Source: JALYNX01 sp963746905
GTDB taxonomy: Bacteria > Actinomycetota > Acidimicrobiia > Spongiisociales > ZC4RG35
Assembly: GCA_963746905.1 (NCBI GenBank)
Contig: CAVVCY010000003.1
Coordinates: forward strand, 434,001-498,000
Length of the DNA stretch: 64,000 nucleotides
Direction: 5' to 3'
The notes under the pieces were generated by a model. It ran no database searches and had not been told where the DNA came from. It was given only the letters and a program-made list of their open reading frames with translations. Of the stretch, positions 27,295 through 36,460 are shown piece by piece. A program made the translations under genes and the position numbers. Numbering within the stretch: the first letter of the stretch is position 1; every line of letters starts with the position of its first letter.

Positions 27295-28508
27295 GAGTGC
27301 TCCTGATCGGGGGTGGCGGCCGCGAGCACGCCTTGGGGTGGAAGCTGGCCCAGTCGAACAGGGTGGACGAGTTGATATCGCTCCCCGGCAACCCCGGGCT
27401 CGCCGAACTCGGCCCGGTGGTAGAAGGCATCGCTGTCACCGACGTTGGCGCCATCGCCGCCATGGCCCGAGTCCAGAGAGTCGACCTGGTGGTCGTCGGC
27501 CCAGAGGCGCCTTTGGCGGCCGGGGTGGCCGACGCCGTCTCCCGACTCGGGGTCCCCGTCTTCGGGCCGACCAGGGCGGCGGCACGTCTCGAATCCTCCA
27601 AGGCGTTCGCCAAGGGGGTGATGCAGAAAGCCGGGGTGGTTACTGCGGCCTCGGAATCCTTCACCGACCCCGAGATGACCGGGCAGTACTTAGCCGGGCG
27701 CGACGGGCCCTTTGTGGTCAAGGCCGACGGCCTGGCCGGGGGAAAAGGGGTGCTGGTGACCGATTCTCGCTCCGAAGCCCAAGCCTGGGCGGAGCGATGG
27801 CTGCCTTCGGGACCGGTGGTGGTCGAAGACTTTCTCGAAGGGCCTGAGGTCAGCGTGTTTGCGGTCTGCACCGAACGGGGGGCCATCCCGCTGGCCCCGG
27901 CCCGGGATTACAAGCGTCTCCGCGACGGGGATCAAGGCCCGAATACCGGGGGCATGGGTGCCTATTCGCCTGTCGATCTCCCGGCAGACCTCGTCGATGA
28001 GGTGATGGCCGGCGTGATCGATCCCACGCTGGCCCAAATGACCGAACAATGCGCTCCATTCCAGGGCTTCCTCTACGCCGGTCTGGTGCTGACCAATGAA
28101 GGGCCCAGTGTTCTGGAATTCAACGTCCGATTAGGCGATCCGGAGACCCAGGTCTTGCTCCCCCGACTCGAGTCGGATCTTGTCGAGGTACTGGAGGGAG
28201 CGGTCCCGGTCTGGTCGGATCAGGTGGCGGTCAACGTCGTCCTCGCTGCGGCCGGCTATCCGGAGGCGCCGGTGGGCGGCGACGTCATCAAAGGCCTGGA
28301 TTCGGTCCCCGACGATGTCCTTGTGTTCCACAGCGGAACCAAGCGAGACGGCAAGAGGCTGGTGGTGGACGGGGGCCGTGTCATCAACCTGGTAGGGCTC
28401 GGCGCAAGCGTCCAACAAGCGGGTGACCGGGCCTATGAGGCCGTCCGGGCTATCACCTGGCCGGGAATGCAATACCGCACCGACATCGCCGGCGCGCCTC
28501 AGTCGTAG
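27291..28508 (+). CDS. purD: Phosphoribosylamine-glycine ligase
   Basis: A 405-residue ATP-grasp ligase for the second step of IMP synthesis. It begins MRVLLIGGGGREHALGWKL. The ATP-grasp core is seen in FVVKADGLAGGKGV and VVEDFLEGPEVSVF, and the GARS signature in RLGDPETQVLLPRLESDL. The GTG 27291 start overlaps the purA stop by 4 bases; the frame upstream belongs to purA antiphase. The 3' end overlaps the convergent AlkB-like gene by 10 bases. Confidence 0.96.
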
Positions 28509-29101
28509 CTGTGGCGGAACATCAGGGCGATGCGAGGCGGTGCCGAAGCAACCTTGGGAACTGTGTGCTCCCACAAACGCTGACAGGCTCCCCCCATCAC
28601 CAGTAGGTCGCCGCTGCCGAGATCGAAGGCCTTCGACTCGCCGCCCTCCTTGGGGCGGATCAGGAAACGTCTGGGACCACCCAGGGAGACCGTTGCCACG
28701 ATGGAGTGGGGCAGCTCACGGGCAATCCGATCCCCATGCCAAGCCACCGAGTCGGCCCCGATGCGGTACCAACCAGCGCTGACCCGGTCCATGCTGATCC
28801 GATAGCGGTTCGATAGAAGTCCGACCATCTCCTCCAACACCGGGTGTGAGGCGGCGTCGACCTGGCCGACGAGTCGGGGCGTTCTCACCATCTTTTCGTA
28901 CATCCGGACCTCGGGTTGCTGCCATTCCACGGTCATGGTGAGGAAATCGAACAGCCGGGTGTCACCGGCCAGCCACCCCGGGGCGAAGTCGAGCCAGCTC
29001 AAACGATCGAGATCGATTCGATCCAAACCACCGAATTCGGCGTCTGGGCTCGGCTCGACATCCCCGAACAACGATGGCTGCCAAAGATCCGTAGCGAACA
29101 T
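28499..29101 (-). CDS. AlkB-like 2-oxoglutarate/Fe(II) dioxygenase
   Basis: A 200-residue member of the AlkB family, which repairs N1-methyladenine and N3-methylcytosine by oxidative demethylation. The iron ligands are the H-x-D in WHGDRI and the distal His in WEHTVPK; the 2-oxoglutarate Arg pair is in RIALMFRHS. PRRFLIRP is also typical. I start at ATG 29099-29101 rather than the longer frame, which would overlap purE. That ATG lies inside a perfect LexA box, so damage induction is likely. DNA versus RNA or protein substrate is not determined. Confidence 0.88.
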   Translation of the reverse strand: MFATDLWQPSLFGDVEPSPDAEFGGLDRIDLDRLSWLDFAPGWLAGDTRLFDFLTMTVEWQQPEVRMYEKMVRTPRLVGQVDAASHPVLEEMVGLLSNRYRISMDRVSAGWYRIGADSVAWHGDRIARELPHSIVATVSLGGPRRFLIRPKEGGESKAFDLGSGDLLVMGGACQRLWEHTVPKVASAPPRIALMFRHSYD

Positions 29102-29108
29102 ATGTTCG
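29095..29108. promoter_or_regulatory. lexA box: Perfect LexA/SOS box
   Basis: CGAACATATGTTCG is a perfect 14-base palindrome matching the Gram-positive/actinobacterial SOS operator (CGAAC-N4-GTTCG). It overlaps the start codon of the AlkB-like gene. On the minus strand TATCAT lies about 10 bases before the ATG, giving a possible -10 of a leaderless transcript that bound LexA would block. purE begins 48 bases away on the other strand and might be affected. Confidence 0.75.
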
Positions 29109-29155
29109 ATGATAGTCGGATTCTGTGATTGCGGCAGTCGGTTACCGTCCCGGTC

Positions 29156-29620
29156 ATGCCACACAAAGTCGCCATAGTCATGGGCTCAGGATCGGACCGG
29201 CCGGTCATGGAAAAGGCCGGAGCCATGCTCGAGCAGTTCGGGATCGAACAGATGACTCGGGTTTTGTCAGCGCACAAGACACCTGACCAGGCGATCGAGT
29301 TCGCCGCCACCGCCGCCGACCAGGGTTTCGAGGTGATCATCGCCGGTGCCGGCAAGGCGGCCCACCTCGCAGGAGTGATGGCCGCCAAATCACTGCTCCC
29401 GGTGATCGGGGTGCCGCTCAACGCCTCGCTTGACGGCATGGATTCGTTGTTGGCGACCGTCCAGATGCCAACCGGAATCCCGGTGGCAACTGTCGCCATC
29501 GATGGCGCACAGAACGCGGCGCTCCTCGCGGTGGCCATCCTCGCCCTCAACGACGATGAGCTCCGACAGAAGCTCGCCGAATACCGGGTCGACCTCGCAA
29601 ACAAGACCCTGTCCGGGTAG
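29156..29620 (+). CDS. purE: N5-carboxyaminoimidazole ribonucleotide mutase (class I PurE)
   Basis: A 154-residue small PurE. Signatures: VAIVMGSGSDRPVM, VLSAHKTPDQ with the active-site His, IIAGAGKAAHLAGV and GVPLNASLDGMDSLLATVQMP-like core. It converts N5-CAIR to CAIR and normally needs PurK; no purK is in this window. The start is ATG 29156, in a 54-base divergent region shared with the SOS-controlled dioxygenase gene. Confidence 0.95.
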   Translation: MPHKVAIVMGSGSDRPVMEKAGAMLEQFGIEQMTRVLSAHKTPDQAIEFAATAADQGFEVIIAGAGKAAHLAGVMAAKSLLPVIGVPLNASLDGMDSLLATVQMPTGIPVATVAIDGAQNAALLAVAILALNDDELRQKLAEYRVDLANKTLSG

Positions 29621-29652
29621 ACGTCCGCGGTTGCGGATACCATTGGCCTCCA

Positions 29653-30837
29653 ATGAGTGACATCGTCTTCGAAACCCCCGATCCGCGCGATTTCCTAGAC
29701 CTCGACGCTCTGCTCTCCGACGAGGAGAAGCTGCTCCGGGACACGGTGCGGGACTACGTGCAGAAGGAGATCGTCCCCCACGTCGGAGACTGGTGGGACG
29801 AGGGAAAGCTCCCCCAGGCCGAACTTGCCAGAGCGTTCGGCGAAATCGGCCTCTTGGGCATGCATCTCGAGGGGTATGGATGCGCCGGTACCTCGGCTAC
29901 CGCCTACGGCCTCGCCTGTCTCGAACTCGAAGCCGGTGATTCAGGAATCCGTTCTTTCGTCTCGGTCCAGGGCTCGCTGGCGATGTTCCCCATCTGGAAG
30001 TTCGGATCCGAGGAGCAGAAGCAGACCTGGCTGCCCCGAATGGCCAGCGGCGAGGTCATCGGCTGCTTCGGCCTCACCGAGCCCGACTCCGGCTCGGACC
30101 CGAGCTCGATGCGGACCAACGCCAAGCGTGACGGGTCCGATTGGGTTCTGAACGGGACCAAGATGTGGATCACCAACGGCTCGATCGCCGACGTTGCAGT
30201 CGTCTGGGCCCGAACCGACGATGGGGTGCGAGGGTTCATCGTCCCCACCGATACTCCCGGATTCTCTGCCCCAGAGATCAAGAAGAAGGCCTCACTGCGG
30301 GCTTCGGTCACCTCAGAGCTGATCCTCGACGACGTGAGACTCCCCGACGACTTCGTGCTTCCCGGGGTCGCCTCGATGCGGGGGCCGCTGTCATGTCTCA
30401 ACGAGGCACGGTTTGGGATCGCCTTCGGCGCGATCGGAGCAGCGAGAGCCTGTTACGAAGCCGCTCTCGACTACTCGATCGAGCGTCATCAGTTCGACCA
30501 GCCGATTGCCTCGTTCCAGCTCACCCAGAAGAAGCTGGTGGAGATGATGGTTGCGGTGCAGCGGGGAACTCTCCTGGCGCTCCATCTGGGGCGACGCAAG
30601 GACGACGGCAAGCTGAGCCCGGAACAGGTCAGCTTCGGGAAGTTCGACAATGTCCGTAACGCGCTCGAAGTGGCCCGCACCGCCCGTTCCATCCTGGGGG
30701 CAAACGGGATCACCCTGGAGTACCCGGTGATACGACACATGGCCAACCTCGAGTCGGTGTTTACCTACGAGGGCACCAACGAGATCCACACCCTGGTGAT
30801 GGGCCAGGCAATAACCGGGATCAGCGCGTTTAGCTAG
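29653..30837 (+). CDS. Acyl-CoA dehydrogenase, glutaryl-CoA dehydrogenase-like
   Basis: A 394-residue FAD acyl-CoA dehydrogenase. Signatures: GCFGLTEPDSGSDPSSMRT (FAD/substrate loop), KMWITNG, and the catalytic-base region YEGTNEIHTLVMGQAITG with its Glu. IHTL and the N-terminal LSDEEKLLRDTVRDYV resemble glutaryl-CoA dehydrogenase more than straight-chain enzymes. Expected reaction: oxidation and decarboxylation of glutaryl-CoA in lysine/tryptophan breakdown. The gene is alone between purE and the ycaQ-like gene. Substrate is probable, not certain. Confidence 0.85.
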   Translation: MSDIVFETPDPRDFLDLDALLSDEEKLLRDTVRDYVQKEIVPHVGDWWDEGKLPQAELARAFGEIGLLGMHLEGYGCAGTSATAYGLACLELEAGDSGIRSFVSVQGSLAMFPIWKFGSEEQKQTWLPRMASGEVIGCFGLTEPDSGSDPSSMRTNAKRDGSDWVLNGTKMWITNGSIADVAVVWARTDDGVRGFIVPTDTPGFSAPEIKKKASLRASVTSELILDDVRLPDDFVLPGVASMRGPLSCLNEARFGIAFGAIGAARACYEAALDYSIERHQFDQPIASFQLTQKKLVEMMVAVQRGTLLALHLGRRKDDGKLSPEQVSFGKFDNVRNALEVARTARSILGANGITLEYPVIRHMANLESVFTYEGTNEIHTLVMGQAITGISAFS

Positions 30838-32146
30838 GGCTCACGCGTCGAAGTTGCCCCCTCCGGCCCTCCGGGCCACCTCCCCCAACGTCGCTTCGCT
30901 CCTGGGGGAGGAAATGGGCCAAACAGACGCCGGTCGGCCGGGGCTTCCGCCCCACTTCGGTCAAAGTCAGCCGAGGAACCCCGCCAGAGTCCCCGTTCTT
31001 CGACACTTCCAACCGGCCCAGGCCCAACCAGGCGGCAACCGACTCCAACTCCGCCCGAAGCTCACGACCCACCCCGACCTTGTCCACCCCGGGCTCGGCG
31101 AAGGCGCCTCTCACCAAAAGGGCCCCCTCTTTGCGGTCGGTCTTGAGGTCCACTCTCGCCACCAGATCGCCATCGAGCAGGAACGGCAGCACGTAGTACC
31201 CGTGGACCCGCTTGTGCTCGGGGACATAGATCTCGATGCGGTAGTGGAAGTCCCACATCCGCTCCACACGGTCCCGGTACCAGATCAAGTTGTCGAACGG
31301 GGAGAGCAGTGCCCGCACAGGAACGGCCCGGGGAAGCCGCGCCTCGGGATGGAGGTAGCCAGGCTTGTCCCATCCCGCGACCTCGACCTCCTCGAGCCGC
31401 CCCGACGAAGCCAGCTTGGATATGAGTGGCCTGGCCACAGGCATGCGGAGCCGGTAGTAGTCGGCGATGTCGTCAGCCGTCCCCACGCCTAATGCCCGGG
31501 CGGAGCGCTCCAACAACTCCGATTGCGCCTCCTCGGTGGGAGGAGTCGGAGCCTCCAAGTGCTCGGGGGGGATCACTCGCTCGGCGATGTCGTACATCCG
31601 CACGAAGTTGCGCCGATCCGCAGCGGCCACCCGCCCCTGGACGAACAGCATCTCCAGGGCAACCTTCCCATCCGACCAGTTCCACATCGAGCCATTCGGG
31701 TCTTTGAGCCCGGGATCTTCGAGATCGGAGGTCTGCAGCGGCCCCCGCTCCCGGACTTCGTCGAAGATGGCATTCAGGTAGCCGGGCCGGGTCGCCAACA
31801 CCTTCTCCGCCGAGGTCCAGATGTAACCCCGTTCCATGCGCCATCGAAACAATCGGTGGTCTCTCATCGGGAGTACCGACGCCATGTGGCCCCAGTACTC
31901 GAACATCTCCCCCGATCGCCATATCCAATCGTCGAGGGCGTCCCGGTCGTATGGGCCAAGGCGGGAGAAGAAGGGCAGGTAGTGGGTCCGGCTGAAGGCG
32001 TTCACCGAATCGAGTTGGATGACGAGTGACCGATCCAGCACCCGCCGGAAATGCCGGACGTCGATCCGGCCGGCAGGCTTAGGCTCGGTGAAGCCCTGCG
32101 CGGTGAGGGCGTAACGGCGAGCCTGATCGATGGTGAGGCGGCGCAT
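30830..32146 (-). CDS. YcaQ/AlkZ-family interstrand-crosslink DNA glycosylase, with a frameshifted tail
   Basis: A winged-helix glycosylase-family protein (HTH_42/DUF1006-type). The QxD motif is in VIQLDSVN; WIWRSGEMFEYWGHMASVLP and LLSPFDNLIWYRDRVERMWDF are strongly conserved. It starts at ATG 32144-32146. Homology ends at EVSKNGD. The next residues read through a palindromic repeat, giving a tail with HFLPQERSDVGG. Removing one base at about 30985-30991 gives GDLAGFLG and a stop at 30967, a normal family ending, so the tail looks like an artefact. Family members remove bulky alkyl lesions and crosslinks. Confidence 0.85.
   Translation of the reverse strand: MRRLTIDQARRYALTAQGFTEPKPAGRIDVRHFRRVLDRSLVIQLDSVNAFSRTHYLPFFSRLGPYDRDALDDWIWRSGEMFEYWGHMASVLPMRDHRLFRWRMERGYIWTSAEKVLATRPGYLNAIFDEVRERGPLQTSDLEDPGLKDPNGSMWNWSDGKVALEMLFVQGRVAAADRRNFVRMYDIAERVIPPEHLEAPTPPTEEAQSELLERSARALGVGTADDIADYYRLRMPVARPLISKLASSGRLEEVEVAGWDKPGYLHPEARLPRAVPVRALLSPFDNLIWYRDRVERMWDFHYRIEIYVPEHKRVHGYYVLPFLLDGDLVARVDLKTDRKEGALLVRGAFAEPGVDKVGVGRELRAELESVAAWLGLGRLEVSKNGDSGGVPRLTLTEVGRKPRPTGVCLAHFLPQERSDVGGGGPEGRRGQLRRVSPS
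30857..30916. repeat. Palindromic intergenic repeat, copy 3
   Basis: A variant of the unit at 25935: CTCCGGCCCTCCGGG hairpin, then TCCCCCAACGTCGCTTCGCT and CCTGGGGGAGGAAATG. It lies between the convergent glutaryl-CoA dehydrogenase-like and ycaQ-like genes. As sequenced, the latter reads through it. Confidence 0.7.
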
Positions 32147-32224
32147 GGGCGGGCGAGAGTAGCCGCAGCCCGTGACGTGCCTCCGAGGACTAATCCGACC
32201 GACCGGCGTGGCATCATCCGTGCT

Positions 32225-33526
32225 GTGATCGAGCGTTACACCCTTCCCGAGATGGGCCGCATCTGGTCCGACCAGCACCGGCTCGAGACCTGGATGGAGG
32301 TCGAGGTCCTGGCTTTGGAAGGCTGGGCCACGCTGGGGAAGTTCCCCGACTCGGTTGCCGAGGCGGTCCGCGGGGCCAAGTGCCCGACTCCAGAGGAGGT
32401 GTCCCTCCGCGAAGAGACCACCAATCATGACCTGGCAGCCTTCGTAGATCTCCTCGGCGAGGCTGCAGGCGGAGAGGCGAAGGCGTGGGTCCACTATGGG
32501 CTGACATCGTCCGACGTTCTCGACACCGCTCTTGGCTCCCAATTGATCGACTCGTCCGACCTACTCCTCAATGCACTGAGCTCCCTGTTTGAGGTCGTGA
32601 AGGCGAGGGCCGTGGAGCATCGGAGCACTTTCATGGTGGGGAGGACCCACGGCATCTGGGCCGAGCCCACGACCTTCGGGCTCAAACTTGCGGGATGGGC
32701 CTTCGAGTTGTCGCGGGATCATGCCCGTCTGACCGCGGCCCGGCGCGCCGTGGCCGTGGGCAAGATCTCGGGCGCGGTCGGCACTTACGCTCATCTCCCT
32801 TCGGAGATCGAAGGCCATGTTTGCAAGACTCTCGGGCTTGGATTCGAGCCCGCCTCCACCCAGGTGACGGCGAGGGACCGCCACGCTGAGTATCTGCAGG
32901 CGATCGCACTGACCGGAGCCTCCATCGAGCGGATGGCAACCGAGATCCGACACCTCCAGCGTTCGGAGGTCTCCGAGGTCCACGAGGCATTCCGCAAGGG
33001 GCAGAAAGGCTCGTCGGCCATGCCCCACAAACGGAATCCGATCCTCTCCGAGCGGCTCACCGGCATGGCACGGCTTCTCCGCGGCTATGCCCAGGTCGGC
33101 CTCGAGAATGTTGCGCTCTGGCACGAGAGGGACATATCCCACTCCTCGGCTGAGCGGGTGGCGCTACCCGACGCCTCAACCGTCCTGCATTACATGCTGG
33201 TCAAGTTCACCGGTCTCATCGATCGGCTGGAGGTGGATGTCGATCGCATGCGGGCCAACCTGGACGGAACCAGGGGCCTGGTGTACAGCCAGGCGGTCCT
33301 TCTGGCCCTGGTCGACGCCGGTATGACCCACGATGAGGCTTACCGGATGGTTCAGGCCCATGCCATGGCGGTCTGGGAAGGCGATGGTGGCCTGGAACAA
33401 AGGCTGCAGGAGGACCCCCAGGTCGGCCTCGATGCCGCGTCACTTGCATCGTGTTTCGACCCTGGTCGGGTTTCGCGGACTGCGGCCGTCGTGTTCGAGC
33501 GCCTGGAGGCGCTCGAACTCACCTGA
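32225..33526 (+). CDS. purB: Adenylosuccinate lyase
   Basis: A 433-residue fumarase/aspartase-superfamily lyase acting twice in purine synthesis (SAICAR and adenylosuccinate cleavage). The signature loop is KGSSAMPHKRNP, with the catalytic Ser. The His-containing TNHDLAAFV and GRTHGIWAEPTTFG are also present. GTG 32225 gives MIERYTLPEMGRIW, the usual start. No Shine-Dalgarno, so it is possibly leaderless. Divergent from the ycaQ-like gene by 78 bases. Confidence 0.96.
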   Translation: MIERYTLPEMGRIWSDQHRLETWMEVEVLALEGWATLGKFPDSVAEAVRGAKCPTPEEVSLREETTNHDLAAFVDLLGEAAGGEAKAWVHYGLTSSDVLDTALGSQLIDSSDLLLNALSSLFEVVKARAVEHRSTFMVGRTHGIWAEPTTFGLKLAGWAFELSRDHARLTAARRAVAVGKISGAVGTYAHLPSEIEGHVCKTLGLGFEPASTQVTARDRHAEYLQAIALTGASIERMATEIRHLQRSEVSEVHEAFRKGQKGSSAMPHKRNPILSERLTGMARLLRGYAQVGLENVALWHERDISHSSAERVALPDASTVLHYMLVKFTGLIDRLEVDVDRMRANLDGTRGLVYSQAVLLALVDAGMTHDEAYRMVQAHAMAVWEGDGGLEQRLQEDPQVGLDAASLASCFDPGRVSRTAAVVFERLEALELT

Positions 33527-33533
33527 TTACGAC

Positions 33534-33866
33534 TCAGCCCGCGAGCAGCTTCGCCTTCGCTGCAGCGAACTCCTCGTCGTTGAGGACCCCAGACGCCTTC
33601 AGCTCGCCGAGTTTCTGCAATTCTCCCGTGATATCGGTGGCGGGAGCTGCAGCAGCCTGTTGAGCATTGAGTTGTGCCTGCATGTCGGCCATCTGCGCCT
33701 GGCTCTCGACCGCGGCCTGTTGCGCTGCCTGGTCTTGAGCTGCCGCTCCCGCCTTGGCTTGTTGGTTGGCTTGCATGCTTCCCGACACCGCGGTGGCGGT
33801 TCCGACCACCACAGCTGTCGTTGCCATGGTCCCTACCAACCCGCGACGTCCCATTCTTCGTGGCAT
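33534..33866 (-). CDS. Small SHOCT-domain protein with N-terminal membrane/signal segment
   Basis: 110 residues: basic N-terminus, hydrophobic segment at about 9-30 (LVGTMATTAVVVGTATAVSG), a Gln/Ala-rich helical linker, and a C-terminal SHOCT motif (LQKLGELKASGVLNDEEFAAAKAKLL). SHOCT is a short oligomerisation module. GGAGG lies just before ATG 33866. It follows the DUF6325-type gene by 13 bases in the same direction, so they form an operon. No function is known. Confidence 0.8.
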   Translation of the reverse strand: MPRRMGRRGLVGTMATTAVVVGTATAVSGSMQANQQAKAGAAAQDQAAQQAAVESQAQMADMQAQLNAQQAAAAPATDITGELQKLGELKASGVLNDEEFAAAKAKLLAG

Positions 33867-33879
33867 CTCCTACCTCCTA

Positions 33880-34311
33880 TCAAGAAACTTCGGCGAGTTC
33901 GGCGAGGACTTCGTCCACCACCATCCCCGGGATCCGGACGTTGGCCACCAGGACCCCACCTGAATTGACGATCGCGTCCCGGAACGGCTTGGCCCAGGTG
34001 TGCTCGAAAACCAGAATCGCCGCAGAGTCGCCTGGCTCGAGCGCTTCTGCAAACGAGTAAGCATCTTCGTCGCTGAGCAACCCATTGGTCTCATTCACGA
34101 GCGCCGCCAGAAGCGCAACGTCGTCATTGGCGCCCGCATCCTCGAACTCGACGAACTCGACGTTTCCATCGAGATCCTTCGTGACCAGCAGACCGTCGAC
34201 GATGCTCACGATGTCGCGATTCACGACGTCTCTCAAAGCCGGAATGATTTCCCCATTGAACTGGCTTTTGGGAAACCCCACCACCAGCACTTCGATTGGC
34301 CCTAAACCCAT
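33880..34311 (-). CDS. DUF6325-type conserved protein (143 aa)
   Basis: An acidic cytosolic protein starting MGLGPIEVLVVGFPKSQFNG and containing DDVALLAALV and GDSAAILVFEHTWAKPFRDA. From memory this is the actinobacterial DUF6325 family, often beside SHOCT proteins as here. AAGGAGG precedes ATG 34311. Its function is unknown; stress-related membrane-associated roles have been guessed for such pairs. Confidence 0.75.
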   Translation of the reverse strand: MGLGPIEVLVVGFPKSQFNGEIIPALRDVVNRDIVSIVDGLLVTKDLDGNVEFVEFEDAGANDDVALLAALVNETNGLLSDEDAYSFAEALEPGDSAAILVFEHTWAKPFRDAIVNSGGVLVANVRIPGMVVDEVLAELAEVS

Positions 34312-34359
34312 AGGACCTCCTTTCTCGAAGTGACCCTACGCACTGAGGAGGCGATTGAG

Positions 34360-35466
34360 TCAATCGAGTGGGTAGACCTCCTCCAACTGGTCTTTGAACG
34401 ACGCCGTGGGAAGCAACACGGCCGCTCCGCCCGGTGCTCGGTAGTTCTGCACCTCGATTGAGAAACGATCCACCGAGTCCTTGCTGATCCCCCGATATCG
34501 CCAAGCTGCGGAAACCGCCTGACCGAATGTCCACGAATTGTCTAGGCGGACCGAGTCGGACACCGCCGACAGCTTGTTGGTTAGTGACACCGGCGAGGAG
34601 AACCCCGACGCCTTGCCGGCCAGTTGGAACAAGACGTCCTGCTGCCGGTTCTGTCGGGCGAAGTCCGACCCGGCCACACTCACCCAGGATCCGCCTATCA
34701 GCTGCTCGGTGTGCCGGGATCGGACCCAGGCCAGCGCGAGCTCACCATTGGCTCGCCGACAGCCCGAGTCGGCGATGTCGAGGTTGGCCTTGGGGTCCCG
34801 GGTGGGATGGTCGACACAAACGGTGACGCCTCCCATCGCATCGACGATCCGTGCAAAGCCTGCGAAGTTCACCCTTGCCACATGATCGACGGGGATACCG
34901 GTGTAGTCCTCGACCATGATCGCAAGGAGCTCCGAGCCCGAAGCCACGCCGGTACAGCCTCCCAACCCTTCATTGAGCCTGGTCAAAGTGCGCTTGCATA
35001 AGTTCCACACGAACAGATCGCGGGGCAGGCTCACCATGATCGGGTCGGAGCCATCTTCAGTTTGGAGAGCGAAGACGATCACGTCGGCAAGGAAGCCCGA
35101 GGCGTCCGCCCCCACCAGGAGATACGAGGTGAACAAATCGTCGTCGATGGGCTCACCAAACGAGTTGGGAGTGAGGACATTGGGATCGAAGGACTCGGTG
35201 AGATCGAACTCTCCCGCCAGCTCCAGCTGCTGTTCCGCCAACTCCTCGCCTTCGGCATATGGCGCCGGATCGACGAACACGATGTCGGGCGAGGTCGTGG
35301 GGGTCACGTCGATCGCAGCCCTGGCCGCCTGCGGGTTGAATTCCTCGCTGGCCACTGTGCCCAGGGCAGCCTGAACCTGGTAGGCGTAGAAGGAGCCCAA
35401 CCCGAGAAGCATCCCAGCGACGACCGTGATCGCCACCCTCCAGGGGTGGAGGATCACATATTTCAC
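34360..35466 (-). CDS. LytR-CpsA-Psr (LCP) family cell-wall glycopolymer ligase
   Basis: A 368-residue LCP protein with a short cytoplasmic N-terminus, one membrane segment (about 10-28), and an extracytoplasmic LCP domain: YLLVGADASGFLADVIVFALQ, ISLPRD-like VSLPRDLFVWN, and INFAGFARIVDAMGGVTVCVD. Such enzymes attach teichoic-acid-like or arabinogalactan-type polymers to peptidoglycan. I start at GTG 35464-35466 (VKYVILHPW); the longer frame to 35577 would run into the divergent purC start. The arginines expected to bind the lipid pyrophosphate are present (SLPRD, RTLTRLNE, WVRSRHTE). Confidence 0.87.
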   Translation of the reverse strand: MKYVILHPWRVAITVVAGMLLGLGSFYAYQVQAALGTVASEEFNPQAARAAIDVTPTTSPDIVFVDPAPYAEGEELAEQQLELAGEFDLTESFDPNVLTPNSFGEPIDDDLFTSYLLVGADASGFLADVIVFALQTEDGSDPIMVSLPRDLFVWNLCKRTLTRLNEGLGGCTGVASGSELLAIMVEDYTGIPVDHVARVNFAGFARIVDAMGGVTVCVDHPTRDPKANLDIADSGCRRANGELALAWVRSRHTEQLIGGSWVSVAGSDFARQNRQQDVLFQLAGKASGFSSPVSLTNKLSAVSDSVRLDNSWTFGQAVSAAWRYRGISKDSVDRFSIEVQNYRAPGGAAVLLPTASFKDQLEEVYPLD

Positions 35467-35575
35467 GAGTCCCACTTCGCAATCGATCCTATATCTGGAG
35501 CACCACGACACGGGGCTGATGCTCTCCGCCCGGCCGGAACTTGGTCCACCCGCCCCGGCACTACGCTGCCGCCAC

Positions 35576-36460
35576 ATGGTGGCGCTACCTCATGTTGCAT
35601 CGGGCAAGGTCAGAGAGATGTACGAGGTGGATACGAACCATCTTCTCATCGAAACCACCGATCGCATCTCCGCCTACGACGTAGTTCTCAACCAGGCGAT
35701 CCCGGACAAGGGCAAGGTGCTCACCGGCCTCAGCCTTCACTTCTTCGATCTCCTCGACACGCCCAACCACCTCGTCACCACCGACCTCTCCGATATCGAC
35801 GGGCTCACAGATGGTGACCGGCATGCACTGAGCGGCCGGGCAATGGTGGTTCGCCGGGCCGACGTCATCCAGGTCGAGTGCGTGGTGCGGGGCTATCTCT
35901 ACGGTTCTTCATGGCGGGAGTACCGCGACGGGGGTGGACCGACCACCGAGCACCTCCCATCGGGTCTTCGACTCGCCGATCTTCTCCCCGAGCCGATCTT
36001 CACTCCTGCGACAAAGGCGACGACCGGTCATGACGAGAACATCACCGAGTCCGAAACCCGATCCCTGCTCGGTGACGACCTCTATGAGGAGCTACGGAAG
36101 CGGTCGGTCGACATCTACCTTCGCGCCTCCGACTACGCCGCGGCACGGGGAGTGATCCTGGCGGACACCAAGTTCGAGTTCGGTTTCGCCGATGGCGAAT
36201 TGTTGTTGGTCGACGAGGTCCTCACCCCGGACTCATCGCGCTATTGGCCCGCCGATCGCTGGAACCCGGGAGAAGACGTGCCCTCGTTCGACAAGCAGCC
36301 ACTGCGTGACTGGCTCGACGCCGCCGACTGGGACAAGACCCCTCCCGCCCCTGACCTCCCACCGGACGTCGTCGCCGAGACCAGTGCCCGCTATGTCGAG
36401 GCCTATGAGCGGGTGAGCGGCGAGAGTTTCGAGACCTATCTGAGTCGGAGCCAGCAGTGA
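35576..36460 (+). CDS. purC: Phosphoribosylaminoimidazole-succinocarboxamide synthase
   Basis: A 294-residue SAICAR synthetase. Signatures: SGKVREMYEVD (P-loop-like), TDRISAYDVVL, VECVVRGYLYGSSW, TKATTGHDENI, and LADTKFEFGF with DEVLTPDSSRYW. ATG 35576 begins MVALPHVASGK. First gene of the tightly overlapping purC-purS-purQ-purL operon. Length is that of the long actinobacterial form. Confidence 0.97.
   Translation: MVALPHVASGKVREMYEVDTNHLLIETTDRISAYDVVLNQAIPDKGKVLTGLSLHFFDLLDTPNHLVTTDLSDIDGLTDGDRHALSGRAMVVRRADVIQVECVVRGYLYGSSWREYRDGGGPTTEHLPSGLRLADLLPEPIFTPATKATTGHDENITESETRSLLGDDLYEELRKRSVDIYLRASDYAAARGVILADTKFEFGFADGELLLVDEVLTPDSSRYWPADRWNPGEDVPSFDKQPLRDWLDAADWDKTPPAPDLPPDVVAETSARYVEAYERVSGESFETYLSRSQQ

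Noticed and set aside
30830..30967. The PQERSDVGG tail as a genuine domain of the ycaQ-like protein
   Set aside because: It is translated from a palindromic repeat after an apparent one-base insertion. The corrected frame ends in GDLAGFLG, like relatives.
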